A stretch of DNA of 64,000 nucleotides from positions 9,060,407 through 9,124,406 of the forward strand of contig OW028584.1 in the NCBI GenBank assembly GCA_932294295.1, written 5' to 3'. Position numbers and translations under genes: made by a program. Below, one piece after another: positions 22,206 to 32,756 of this stretch (its first letter is position 1; the number at the start of each line of letters is the position of its first letter). Below the pieces are notes generated by a model. It saw nothing but the letters and a program-made list of their open reading frames with translations, did no database searches and was not told the DNA's origin. The stretch is from Alitta virens. Lineage: Eukaryota; Annelida; Polychaeta; Phyllodocida; Nereididae.

Positions 22206-22354
22206 TGTTAGCAACACTCATTTCGCGCGCTAGTTTTTCGTGCCGTTGTATTGACCTAGTTGCATACATTAAAAATAAAGAGCTGCAAGGCAAGTTCCCG
22301 GATGTCGGGCAAAATGTCAAGTCGTGCGTTTGTTGTATGTTCGTTTACGTAACA
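22206..22354 (+). repeat. Element A 3' LTR
   Basis: A 149-bp LTR, TGTTAGCA to GTAACA, with an AATAAA in TTAAAAATAAAGAG. It differs from the 5' LTR at three positions over the comparable sequence. Confidence 0.93.
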
Positions 22355-23041
22355 AATACTCTTAATAATTTTTTTGTGTTCAATTATTGAAACTTGTAAA
22401 ATACACTAGGGATTCTTGAACAGGGCTGCACAGCAAGAAACCATGCAGCCCTCGACCACATTACCACAAAGAAAAAGAACAGCCTCGTCAGGTTATACAC
22501 GCGGTTGTGGACTATGGCTGCCTCGTGGTGTTCATGCGCATTGTGTGCAGCCAACCTTTTACCAGTGACAATTCCAAATTGCATATTATGTCACAAAGTG
22601 GATGGGGCACTAAAGGAATGATTTTATAATGATCCTAGACATCTTCAGCGTGAAAAACATATTTTGGTATTAAGCACTCAATTACTTGGGAAACATTGGA
22701 TCACCATGATAATAGGTTTTAACATTTGACTCTCAAAACGGGTAGAAACCTTATTTGTTCACCTATCTGGAATATTAGCGGGTTTATAGCAAAGAGTTGA
22801 TTTTAGCATGATGACGGCATTCAATTTGGACAGAAACATACTTGGGACATTTGTAGAACTTTTTAAAAATTTCTACACAATTTTTGCCAGATTTATTTCC
22901 GGGTGTGTATGGTAAGCCATTTTCCCACTAGACTTTCTGTGAGTTCAACCAGTTAATGCTCATGATTCATACCATCTGACTATTGCGTCATGTTCTTAAG
23001 TGCCCGAGTAGTTGTGTACGTAGTCTAATCATGTCATGACT

Positions 23042-23190
23042 GGTGCTAGCCAGAACCGACTACATTGCATTAGATGCGATGTAAGGTCGGAACGGCTTCT
23101 GTAGAAATTCGTGGAATTTGACATTTAGGACTACTCTGTTAACTATTGCATCGCACTCACATATTCATGAAAAAGTCATTAGAAACGTAC
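23042..23190 (+). repeat. Dispersed repeat, inverted partner of 39748-39945
   Basis: The block starting TGCTAGCCAGAACCGAC and ending CATATTCATGAAAAAG is found in opposite orientation at 39748-39945. Its first part folds on itself (CCGACTACATTGCAT / GATGCGATGTAAGGTCGG). Identity is imperfect, with small indels. Confidence 0.75.
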
Positions 23191-24570
23191 CAACCCAGAT
23201 AGATAGATATGGGAAAGTGCAGCCCTCTAAGGCAAGTTCTTGCCGCTATCGAGGGTTGATTGATGAGGTGAGAGAGGAGAAGTCCACCCGTGTTTCACAT
23301 TTACCCCATGGGTGGGATCTTTTACTTGCCTCAGCGCACAAGGGACCGTCGAATTAACATCTCATCTGGACACGTGTGAGATTAACAAAACTTACCATTT
23401 ACGATGCATTTTCAATTATATTCCTCATTCCACAAAACTCAATGTTGGGCTCCCTATACCATCCACTATAGCCCACTATAAGTCGCGTAAGGATGATTTG
23501 CGTTTGTGATGTAATTCCTCACGCACCACACATTTGTTGGCCTTCAAAATCTACATGTTCTTAAAACACTAATGCAGATGATAGCACTAATAATTACGCT
23601 TTACAATTAAGGATATAGCGAAGTACTGGTTATTGATGATATTGACGTTTTACAAATGACGTCATCATTCGTTTGATTGTGTGACAAGGGAATTTCAGAG
23701 GACCTGGAGCTATCGCAGCAGAGAACTAACAATAAATACCATGTCATTAGAGTTTAAAAAAATGTCTCCTAATATGTGTGAATATAATCAAGGTAACTAA
23801 TATAATATTTCGTGGAGAAGTGTATTTAATGTTAAAACATTAGGTAGGCCTATAACATTTAAATGTCGTGAAGAAGATTACAGAAAACAACTATGCCAAG
23901 TTTGTTCATACATAGGCCTAATACATAAAAGCTAAAAACAGTATTGTAATAGTGTTTTCCATGGTATTGAGTTGTGTCATGATAACCTGTTAATAATTTT
24001 TGGGCATATCTGAAACTGCTAGATTTTTAGGGTAACCTGAAAGGAAACTTCGACCACAGACAAATGCAAAATGTTATTCATTGGTCAGATGGAATCTGAG
24101 GGGATTTCTGCTTGCAACAAGAGGAAGCTAGTTTAATTGTGCCAATTAGACGTATTTCCCAAAGTTTATGTTTGTGGTTAAGCATTTATAAACTACACGT
24201 TTTTAGCTCCTGTTATTAAATGTACTTATTCATTCGGAAATTTGAATTCAACCAGTAAAAACGAGTACATATTTTGTTGGCTACTCTGCAGTTGATTCGG
24301 GTAAGACCTTTTTTTAACCCTCAGCGAACGAATTGGTTTTTGTTTTCATCAGTATCAGTCCGACACTATTTACCTTACATGAATGAAATTGTATCAATGA
24401 CATCTCTAAGTTATAGTATATTCATTTCATGCTAATTACAAAATAATGGAAAATCTGCACTTACCCTAACAAAACTGTATATGTTATTACTCTATATAGC
24501 TTAGCTGTGTCAAATTGACATATCTGAGCTGCTTTTTAAAATATTAAGAGAAAAATTAAAAAAACAAAAC

Positions 24571-24740
24571 ATTTCTGTTTCCAGAGCAGGACTCACACGC
24601 AACTGCACCTATATGTGTACAAAACTTAGTAAGAATATGTCTAAAATAGTGTAGAGATACCTTTTTGGGGTTTCGTGACCATTTATGACAGATAATCTTT
24701 AATAAGGAAAATATGAAAATTTGTACAGGTACTCTTTCAA
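24571..24740 (+). repeat. Dispersed repeat of the AATATGTCTAAAATA family
   Basis: TTTCTGTTTCCAGAGCAGGACTC, then AATATGTCTAAAATAGTGTAG and TTTTTGGGGTTTCGTGACC, recurs in related form at 56030-56190. The shorter opening (GGAACAGAACTC or GGGGCAGAACTC) is also seen at 39993 and 55890. Confidence 0.65.
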
Positions 24741-25278
24741 ACCCTAATATCAATGACTCTATGATCCTTACAGCAGTAACATTTGCCAATGATATATCTA
24801 GATTTCAGTAATTTCACTTTTAAGCGCTTCTTTTTTACATTTGTTTTCTTTTTTTTGTTCAAAATATAGGAAAATCAGGGAAAAAATGCTAAAAATTTTG
24901 TTGCTTCCTTCATATTCCTCAGCATCCCATACTTAGCAATGACAGCCATAAATGTTGTACAATTTATGTGCAATTATTAAATATTTGATCATAGTATTGC
25001 CATGCTCAACCCATTCAATAGTTTTTGTTTATAATTAGTTAGTTGCATGATGATTTATATTACTTTCACTTGACTCCAATACTTATTATTGTTTTCTTCA
25101 TATACACCTATAAAGTGTTGGTTTATAAATACTAATTTAAATGCCATCGATTTAATGCAAATGAGCAACCCAACATTCAGTAACTGAAGGGAATATGGCA
25201 ATTGATAATATATAGTTCCTTCAGTTGCCAGCTAAATTTAAACATAGAGGAAAAAATATTTTGATTTATAAAGGCATC

Positions 25279-25425
25279 AAAATGGGTGTGTTGAGTATCA
25301 TTCCATACGAAATAAACCTTTAAGATTTTGTATTTATTTGTATTTAGACTTTATTTATTTAAATACAAGTAAATAAAAACCTTGAAGGTTAATTTTGTAT
25401 GAAATTATACCCAACATCTTTATGT
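25279..25425. repeat. Imperfect palindrome, MITE-like
   Basis: The left arm GTGTTGAGTATCATTCCATAC, AATAAACCTTTAAG, TTTGTATTTA is mirrored by the right arm ending GTATGAAATTATACCCAACATC. Arms are about 60 bases with a short loop and scattered mismatches. Confidence 0.7.
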
Positions 25426-26529
25426 GGCATAACATTATTGCTGAATTTCATATATATTCCTTAGGATCATTAGTTGTAGATGAGTTAAGGAAACATGCTA
25501 TTGTGTTTATATTTCTAGTAAACTGAATACTCCTTATTTTGCATAAAATCTTTAAAACAGAACAATTAAATGGCAATAAAAGAATAGAGAATACTTTTTA
25601 TGCTCACTTGGCTTTACTCTGAACATAATGGATTGCTGTTAATACAGGGTTCCTGCAGGTTTAACTTCATAAGACGTAAGATATTTGTAAGACATTATAA
25701 TATCATGCACACATGAAAAATAAGACCACTAATATAGTAATATATTTAATTTCATCATCAAAAAAAAACAATCAGGGTATTTGCTATTGAGCAATAAAAT
25801 AAACACAGTTCTTGTGTATTTAAAGAAATTTCATAATTGCTATTAATTTATATTTACCAAATCGTCTGAATATTACAATGTAGATGTCCAATATCCAATA
25901 TTTGCATCAAAATAGGACAATGGAAGACTTGGTGGACAAAAGTAAGACTCAATACTGGCCTTAATTCTTTTTTTTACAAAAATAAAGTTATTCCTTTTCA
26001 GACTTTTTTATAACCCATGGGAACACTGTATTAATTTACACTTGACAGAATATAATAAACAAATGAAGAAATTCAAGAGTTAAAAAAATAGGTCATTTTG
26101 GACTCTAATTAGCATGGTATAACAGGCTATGTAGGCCAAGTGGCAATTGTTTCGGTTCATCGCACACACTACATAAACACTCAAGAAATAATATTTTTGT
26201 AAAACATAGCCAATATATGTTAGTGTGGCTATCACAAGGCACCACTAGGCCATATAGAGTGTTACTGTTTAAAATTTCATTAGGGTAAGTGCATTAGTGT
26301 TAGAGAAACGAAAGTGTGTGTTAGAGTTCTGCTCTGGAAATGAAAGTGTAAAGCCCCCCCTCCCTTCTGCCTGTCGGACGAACACATAACAATTTTAATG
26401 ATGCCTGTGTGCTATGTGGGATTCGCTGAGGGTTTAGCTGCAGCGCAGTCTATTTTTGTGTACAATGTCATATTTGTAATGTTAACATATGTTGAAATGG
26501 CCAACAAGAAAATGTACACTGTAAAAAGT

Positions 26530-26920
26530 ATCCTGGTGCCTGGGTCGATAACCAATTGAAATTTGATGTACATGTAAATGATCTTGTTAAGAGAATCTCT
26601 GCTAAGTTGTCATGGTTATCTAGACTTAGACAAATAGTACCTCAGACTGTTTTTGTATTAATGTTTAAGTCTTATATTCAAACTTTATTTGACTATGCTT
26701 GTATGATATGGGGTTGTAGTAATTCTAATATTACCGGTTACGAAACTGAGCTGCTTAAATTATCAGTTCCAATTTTGATATTATAAATGTTACAGGTGTA
26801 AAACAGCTTAAATGACAAACTGTGTCACAAAGAATTGATTATTCAACAACAATAATAGTATTCATGGCAAAGCACCAGACTATCTATGTTACTCAATCAC
26901 CATGGCCTGTGAATGTAATG
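26530..26920 (+). pseudogene. Non-LTR retrotransposon RT C-terminal fragment
   Basis: The ORF at 26556-26786 reads KFDVHVNDLVKRISAKLSWL then QTVFVLMFKSYIQTLFDYAC and MIWGCSN, the conserved region after the palm domain in LINE reverse transcriptases. The frame then decays; a downstream HGKAPDYL-like reading at about 26868 fits the same region. There is no 5' part and no intact catalytic box. Confidence 0.75.
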
Positions 26921-26999
26921 ACATTAATACGCCAGCAAGTAATACTCCTAAAAAAGTCATTTATTTATAAATGTGGAATGACTTAAGGGGCGTTCAATC

Positions 27000-27720
27000 T
27001 GTCACGAGTGGGGATGGCGAGTGAGCGCATATAACAAAAATGTTTTAGTCCTGCTCCCAGATAACAATACAATGTTGGCCCGACGTCAGGGACGGTTGTA
27101 CTGTCGCGGTTGTATATATGACGTTGGGCCAACGTCACAATACGACCGTCACCCAACTTCACAAACATTGTGATTTGCGATAATGGGCTGACGTTGGGCC
27201 CACGTCGGGCCGACGTTGGCCCAACGTTGTAATGCTATCTGGGCTCATCCTTGTTCATACATAATTTAATCGGCGAGCAATGTAGGGATACTCAGGCTAT
27301 TCCATAGAACACTCGTAGGTCCTCCAGATCACTCGTAAATATCTGTGGAGAGGGCAACAATTTTTAAGCATGTTAAAAATTTGGCGGAAGTAAAATTGTT
27401 TACGGGAATCAATCAGGAGTTGCTCGGCAAGTGGTTGGTGAGTTGTTGGCGAGTGATCTACAGACGTACGTGGCTGTCCATCCGTGTATACTCGCCATCC
27501 ACTCGTGTCCACTCTTGTACAGCTCAAGGAACGCTTGGGAAACGCTTGGCGGACCTGTGTGGCCCGCTTTCCGTCAGTCGTCCGCACTGGCACCGCGCCC
27601 ATCCTTGCCCATCTATAGCCCTCTCCTCCTTCACTCGTGGACCACTCGCCAAACGGGGGAAGGGAGATCTCAAGTGACTTACGGACGCTCGTCAAAAGAA
27701 TTTATATGTGATTTACACAA
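27000..27720. mobile_element. GC-rich non-autonomous element region with CGAGTG words
   Basis: In an AT-rich setting this stretch is GC-rich and packed with variants of CACTCG/CGAGTG (GGCGAGTGAG, ACTCGTGTCCACTC, GTGGACCACTCGCC). Open frames on both strands (27297-27695 minus, 27345-27677 plus) reflect composition, not genes. A similar vocabulary occurs at 34540-34800. A small TIR element is nested at 27057-27242. No clean outer ends were found. Confidence 0.45.
27057..27242. mobile_element. Small TIR element (MITE) with ACGTTGGGCC motifs
   Basis: The ends are inverted: CCAGATAACAATACAATGTTGG and its mirror CCAACGTTGTAATGCTATCTGG, about 22 bases with few mismatches. GCTC flanks both sides and is a plausible 4-bp target duplication. 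The interior repeats GTTGGGCCAACGTC-type words. About 186 bp, non-coding. Confidence 0.8.
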
Positions 27721-27890
27721 TATTCATGTTTTTTCATGTGTTTTTAAAACTTGAGACAAAAATGTTTTCTGTAATTGTTGTTTTAACTATTGTTTTTATT
27801 CTAATTTTGACCTTAACTGGGCCACATGAAAAACTGTTTTACAGATTGTGCAATCCAGATAAAATATGTTTTAAATAAATAAATAAACTA
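27720..27890. other. Short AT-rich spacer
   Basis: AT-rich sequence between the GC-rich element and element C. Nothing is recognised. Confidence 0.6.
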
Positions 27891-27895
27891 GTATA

Positions 27896-28037
27896 TGTTG
27901 GAAATACGATTTCGTTTACTATAAGTGCCATTCCGTTTACTCTTAACGATTCCTTACTACGATCATTAAGGTATGTGCGCATGCTCAAATAAAGAGAGAT
28001 CTTCGAACGGAGCGATGTGTTGAAGTTGTTACTAACA
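27896..28037 (+). repeat. Element C 5' LTR
   Basis: 142 bp, TGTTGGAAATACG to TTACTAACA, with AATAAA in GCTCAAATAAAGAG. Differs from the 3' LTR only at two positions (G/C near the start, G/T in CATTAAGG). Confidence 0.95.
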
Positions 28038-28038
28038 T

Positions 28039-28050
28039 TGGCGACGAGGA
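28039..28050 (+). promoter_or_regulatory. Element C primer binding site (tRNA-Ser type)
   Basis: TGGCGACGAGGA follows the LTR after one base and matches the 3' end complement of a tRNA-Ser(GCU) over 12 bases, after which the match ends. Confidence 0.7.
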
Positions 28051-28324
28051 AAAGTCGTTTGCGGGAGAAGAAAATAGACACCAACATCCCGAAAGTGAAG
28101 GAAAAGTTCGGGGTGGACACCTGGACTAAAATTATTGAAGAATAGCCTTGTGGACTGACCGGACACAACGGAAAAACAAGACGATCGGATCGACCCAACG
28201 AGCGTACGACGCAGAGGATCCAAGCAGTGGCGCGAAAAACATTCGACTGAGCGGTATCGAGGAAATACCATATAGCATGAATGGAAATGACATTTTCTGA
28301 ACTTTTTAAACTTTGAATTCGATC

Positions 28325-29400
28325 ATGGCCGACGTCAATGAAGCACCGGCGGAGCCACGAATCATCGTTCAAGCGGTAACTGGAATTTTACTTCATATTT
28401 AGCCTTTCAAAACGCCCGACAATAGACCGAATATAGGCCAAGAATGGAAAGAATGGCTAGAAGATTTTGAGGAGGAAGGGGCGCTTCAAAAAGTACAGTC
28501 TGATGAAGACTGGGTGAGATGTCTCAGACGTTATGCAGGTAGAGAAGTGAGGCAACTGGCAACTTATTTACCAGAGCCGGCACCACTGCCCGACAATGCC
28601 GAAGAGACTGCATATGAGAAATTAAAGCATAAATTGAATGATCATTTCATCCCCAAGCAGAATAAACAACATGCACGATACCTCTTCAACAAGGAAACTC
28701 TCCAGTTAAATGAATCAATTACTGCTTATGCGGCTAGACTGAGAGAAAAAGCAGCACACTGCGATTTCCGAGACACATTGGATGACAGGATCTTGGAACA
28801 CATCATACAGAGTATTCCAGACAAAGACTTGATCAAGAAAACCATCCAGAAAAAGTAGAAATTGGACCAGTTTATTGAAGCAGCTGCTGAGAAAGAAGAC
28901 ATCACCAATGAGGTGCAGGATATGAAACAAGAACACAAAGTTGCAAAAGTAGGAAGGAAAGGAGGACTCAAACCATTCAAGCATCAAGGGGCCAGACAGA
29001 AGGAAACGAACGGCACAAGGACACAGTCACAGTCGAACGAATACTGTGAATTTTGTGGACAATCAGATGCTCATGCAATAGGCGAAAAGAGAGCATGTCC
29101 AGCATATGGAAGAAAATGTCGGAAATGTAAGAGATACAATCACTTTGCTAGCTGTTGTAAAACTGAAGAATTCAGGCAGAGAAAATTTCACAAATCTAAG
29201 CAGGAAAAACAAGGGAATAGTGGAAAGAGGAAACAGTCTGTGAAAGCTGTAGTGGAGGATGGATCAGAGAGTTCGGATTCTGATGACTCTACGTATTTTT
29301 CCATGAAGAACCTATCTGTGAAGCATGTTGTGAAGAGAAACTGCACTGGAGCAAGTGATGACAGAACTGGAGTAGTGCAAGTTCAGATAAACAATGTGGA
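28325..29400 (+). pseudogene. Element C gag with zinc knuckle
   Basis: Starts MADVNEAPAEPRIIVQA. A 27-nt GT...AG segment (28376-28402) with an in-frame stop then interrupts it, after which the gag core continues (EWKEWLEDFEEEG, AYEKLKHKLNDHF, RDTLDDRILEHII). A TAG at about 28856 is a further stop. The second half (28862 on) has a Cys-rich region with a CRKCKRYNHFASCC knuckle and a Lys-rich tail. In the family it is the nucleocapsid polyprotein. Confidence 0.87.
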
Positions 29401-29611
29401 TGCATTGTGCGAACCCGACAGTGGGGCAACAGCGAATATCATGGACAAATACCAGTTCAGGGCACTCAGGAAGAGAACTGAAAGATTACAACTGCATCAT
29501 TCTCAAGACAACCTCAGCACAATCCAGGGAGATCTCAAAGTGAAAGGCGAATTTCAAGCTGATATCAAGAATGCAACCCTGGGAATACACACCAAATTTG
29601 TTGTGTATTAA
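29400..29611 (+). pseudogene. Element C aspartic protease, interrupted
   Basis: The active site reads ALCEPDSGATANIMD (DSGA). The frame then runs into the 79-base inverted self-copy starting near 29594 and stops at 29611. The authentic continuation resumes after the duplicated GGGAATACACACCAAATTTG at about 29660. Confidence 0.85.
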
Positions 29612-29660
29612 GGGTAGCGATCCGCCTACACCCCACACACATAGTCTTTTAAATATGTCG
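29594..29660 (-). repeat. Antisense copy of element C 3' coding end inside its protease gene
   Basis: AAATTTGTTGTGTATTAAGG and on to AATATGTCGG (29594-29660) is the reverse complement of 32670-32733, with one substitution and about 4 extra bases. It is flanked by a direct duplication of about 25 bases (from 29581 and from 29660). At the two sites the original sequences already share about 20 bases in inverted orientation (AAATTTGTTGTG..ATTAAGGG), which could have served as the switch point. Confidence 0.9.
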
Positions 29661-29682
29661 GGGAATACACACCAAATTTGTT

Positions 29683-31080
29683 GTGATTAAGGGACACATG
29701 AAATCACCACCTCTTATCAGCAGACAAACTTTAGAGGACCTGGGGATGTTACTAATCGACCCAAGAGGAGGACTCAAGGAGAAGAACGAAATGTGCATCA
29801 AATCAGTGAAGACCCAGAGTCTTGAGAAAACACTGGAAGAATACAAGGATGTATTCAAAGGAATAGGATGTGTGACAGATCCGAAATCAGGGAAACCACT
29901 CACAGTCAGACTGGAGATGGATCCCGACGCTCAACCAGTGGCACAGAAGGCCAGACATGTACCTTATTACTTGAAAGGACCACTGAAGAAATGGTTGAAA
30001 CAAGGTGAAGATGAGGGCATCTTTGAAAAGGTACCTGTGGGAGAAGTCATTACTTGGTGTTCACCTTTAGTGGTGCAGCCGAAACCTAAGTACACTGACA
30101 CACAATTGGATGAATTGGAACCCCACATGATTCGAGCCAACATAGACATGCGAGTGCCAAACACGAAAATGAAGCGAAGCTGTTGTGTTGAGGCTCCGAT
30201 ACTGGATGATTTCACTTATCATCTGCATGACTGCAGGATTTTCAGTAAAATGGATCTAAAACGTGGATATCACCAGCTCAGTATTGATGATGACACAAGT
30301 ACAATTGGGACCTTCAGCACTCCTTGGGGAAACTACAGACCGAAACGACTAATGTTTGGGGCGAAATCTTCACAAGATGTATTTGACGATACAATGCAGA
30401 GGATTTTCGGAGATATCCCAAGATGCATGCTTCAACGTGACGACATACTGGTGGGAGGCAGAGACGAAGCAGAGCACCAAGAAGTAGTCAAAACAGTACT
30501 GCAACGTGCCCAAGCCTTCAACATCAAATTCAACAAAGAGAAATGTGAATTTGGAGAGAGACGAATCTCATTCTTTGGTCACATATTCACACACAAAGGA
30601 CTGGAAGCAGATCCTGATAAGATCAGGGCAGTTCAAGAATGTGGACCACCAGCGAACAAGGAAGAAGTCAGAAGTTTACTGGGCATTTCAGGTTACCTAA
30701 GTGGATTCATTGAAGGATATGCTGCAATGACAGAACCTCTGAGAAGATTAACTCACAAAGACGCCAAGTTCAAATGGGGCGGAGAGCAACAGATAGCTTT
30801 CAAGAAGATCAAAGATGCAATGTCAAATGCACAAACTATGACATACTTCGACCCGAGAAGAAATATGATTGTGAGGACTGAAGCAAGTTTCAATGAGGGC
30901 TTATCAGCTGGACTGTTCCAGAAAACAGATCAAGGGCTACAACCGGTTCACTTCATCAGCCGAACTTTGAAGGACCCGGAGAGAAGATACAGCCAGACTG
31001 AAAAGGATGCTTTAGCCATCAGATGCCCATCTGAGAATTTACTTGACTGGAGCACCGAAATTCAAGATCATCACGGGTGA
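29683..31080 (+). pseudogene. Element C reverse transcriptase and start of RNase H
   Basis: Shows RT motifs in order: QPVAQKARHVPYYLKGPL, WCSPLVVQPKPK, SKMDLKRGYHQLSI, GAKSSQDVFDDTMQR, the catalytic box as CMLQRDDILVGG (aromatic residue before DD replaced, both Asp kept), FFGHIFTHKGLEADP and the connection LGISGYLSGFIEGY. RNase H begins VRTEASFNEGLSAG, where the first catalytic Asp appears as Glu. The frame is lost at about 31020-31045. Confidence 0.88.
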
Positions 31081-31315
31081 TAAACCTCTGGTGACAATGC
31101 TGAACAAGCCAACTGCAAAATTGCCACCGAGAATTGAGAAATGGGTGATGGAACTACAAGACATGGATTTCGAGGTGGAGTACCAGCCTGGAAAAGATGA
31201 AGCAGACCCACTAGATTACTTGTCAAGACACCCACTACCTGAGACGGGAGGAAAAGACAAGGATGAGAAAGTGATTAAGTGGATAACCACTCACAGAGGT
31301 CAAACAGTACATTGA
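31043..31315 (+). pseudogene. Element C RNase H end
   Basis: Reads FKIITGDKPLVTMLNKP (HKPL-like box), PPRIEKWVMELQDMDFEVEY and GKDEADPLDYLSRHP, the usual end of gypsy RNase H. Offset in frame from the RT ORF and from the integrase ORF at 31398. Confidence 0.85.
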
Positions 31316-31397
31316 GACAGGAAGATGGAAATCAAGCAAAGGAAAAATTGCTCCGTACTATGATGCTCGAGATGAATTCTCCATTATTGAAGGACTG

Positions 31398-32756
31398 GTG
31401 TACCGCGAGAGAAGACTGGTGATACCAGAGAACGTACAGAGAAAATTAGTATCCATAGGACACAAGATGGGACACCTGGGAGCAACCAAAACAAAACAGA
31501 TGTTGAGAGAAAGATATTGGTTCCCAGAGATGACAGGACTCATTGAACACATTGTGGGTGGATGCTATGAATGCAAGATCACAACGAAGGGATCTACTGA
31601 AGAACCAATCAAGCCATCCAAGATTCCAAAGAAAGCCTGGGACACAGTTGCGATGGATTATGGCGGACCATACCCAGATGGTCACTACAACCTTGTCATT
31701 GTGGACAAGCGATCAAGATACCCAGTAGTTGTTGAAGTGCCATCCACAAACTTCGAAGCAACTCATGAGAAGATGAAAGAAATATTTGCCACATATGGAA
31801 CACCAAGAACCATAGAAAGTGACAATGGACCACCATTTAATGGGAAAGCATTTGCACAGTTTGCAGAAGAAGAAGGTTTCAGACACCACAGAATAACACC
31901 ACTGCATCCGAGAGCAAATGGTCAAGCAGAAAATTTCATGAGGCTGATAAACAAGACTGAGCAGATTGCAACCATACAAGAGAAGAACAAAGCAGAAAGA
32001 AGAAGTGCAATTCAAGAGATGTTAGTTGCATATCGATCTACACCACACCCAGCAACAAATGTGACACCATACGCAGCTATGAAAAACAGAGAAATAAGAA
32101 TAAAGCTGGACTATGAAGATCCAGAAGAAGAGAGAGATCCAAAGGAAGAAGAAATTGACAAGAGAGATGCCAAATACAAGACAGACATGAAGAGAAGAGA
32201 AAATAAGAACACTCAAGAAAATGTGCTGATAGTTGGAGATTTTGTACTACTCCGACAGAACAAGAAGAACAAGTGGACCACGGCCTATGAACCAACGTTT
32301 TATACAGTCGTGAAGGTGAATGGTTCTCAAGTAACAGCAAGAAGAGTGACAGATGGTCGTATTGTATGCAGAGATGCAAGTCAGTATAGAATATGTAATA
32401 CTGTGATCAACAGTGCTGATGAATTTTCATATGACAATGAAGTATTTGTAAGACCACCACAATCAAAGAGACCAGCAGAAATTATGATACCGACCAGAAG
32501 ACCAAGCGAAGTGACACAACCGATTGAAGATGTCAGCGTGAAACCAAGTACAAGCGTACCAAGTGCAAACGTACCGAGTGCAAGCGTAGCAAGGACAGAT
32601 AAACCAGGTGCTGAATCGAATGTGCCAACAGAAAGACCTTATGTCAGACCTCAACGTGACAGAAAGAGGCCGACATATTTAAAAGACTGTGTGGGGTGTA
32701 GGCAGATCGCTACCCTTAATACACAACAAATTTCCATATTGGATTACCATTCGTGA
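31398..32756 (+). CDS. Element C integrase
   Basis: A 452-codon ORF. The zinc-binding module (GHKMGHLGATKTKQML to CYECK) is followed by the DDE core with Asp87 (VAMDYGGPYP), Asp142 (IESDNGPPFNG) and Glu178 (ANGQAENFMRLI), a DD35E spacing, then GDFVLLRQNKKNKW in the C-terminal domain. A Pro/Ser/Thr-rich tail follows (PSTSVPSANVPSASVA). The terminal 60 codons overlap the stretch whose antisense copy sits at 29594-29660. The ORF is intact from its first Met; upstream polyprotein continuity is broken. Confidence 0.92.
   Translation: MYRERRLVIPENVQRKLVSIGHKMGHLGATKTKQMLRERYWFPEMTGLIEHIVGGCYECKITTKGSTEEPIKPSKIPKKAWDTVAMDYGGPYPDGHYNLVIVDKRSRYPVVVEVPSTNFEATHEKMKEIFATYGTPRTIESDNGPPFNGKAFAQFAEEEGFRHHRITPLHPRANGQAENFMRLINKTEQIATIQEKNKAERRSAIQEMLVAYRSTPHPATNVTPYAAMKNREIRIKLDYEDPEEERDPKEEEIDKRDAKYKTDMKRRENKNTQENVLIVGDFVLLRQNKKNKWTTAYEPTFYTVVKVNGSQVTARRVTDGRIVCRDASQYRICNTVINSADEFSYDNEVFVRPPQSKRPAEIMIPTRRPSEVTQPIEDVSVKPSTSVPSANVPSASVARTDKPGAESNVPTERPYVRPQRDRKRPTYLKDCVGCRQIATLNTQQISILDYHS

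Larger units (their letters stand above)
13220..22354 (+). mobile_element. Element A: Gmr1-type Ty3/gypsy LTR retrotransposon, nested, decayed
   Basis: A complete LTR element bounded by the 5-bp target duplication AATAC (13215-13219 and 22355-22359). The 149-bp LTR begins TGTTAGCA and ends GTAACA. A tRNA-Pro type primer binding site follows the 5' LTR and a G-rich polypurine tract precedes the 3' LTR. The internal order is gag, protease, integrase, reverse transcriptase, RNase H; integrase comes before RT, the Gmr1-type arrangement rather than the usual gypsy order. The 5' LTR is split by element B on the opposite strand. Frameshifts and stops in gag, protease, RT and RNase H show that this copy is dead. 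Confidence 0.92.
22360..26525. other. Non-coding interval with dispersed repeats
   Basis: No protein family is recognised. It includes the repeats at 23042-23190 and 24571-24740, a palindrome at 25279-25425 and a block at about 23190-23400 with GGTGGGATCTTTTACTTGCC that looks like a mobile-element tail. The remaining AT-rich parts show nothing. Confidence 0.6.

Noticed and set aside
23118..23509. Small ORFs reading SKASSCRYRGLIDE and neighbours as a gene
   Set aside because: They sit in sequence that looks like a mobile-element tail, with no start context or domain.
27297..27695. Overlapping ORFs on both strands as genes
   Set aside because: Both arise from the GC-rich CACTCG/CGAGTG words; neither has domains or conserved motifs.
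29594..29660. A normal spacer between protease and RT in element C
   Set aside because: It matches the reverse complement of 32670-32733 and is flanked by a duplicated sequence, so it is an insertion.
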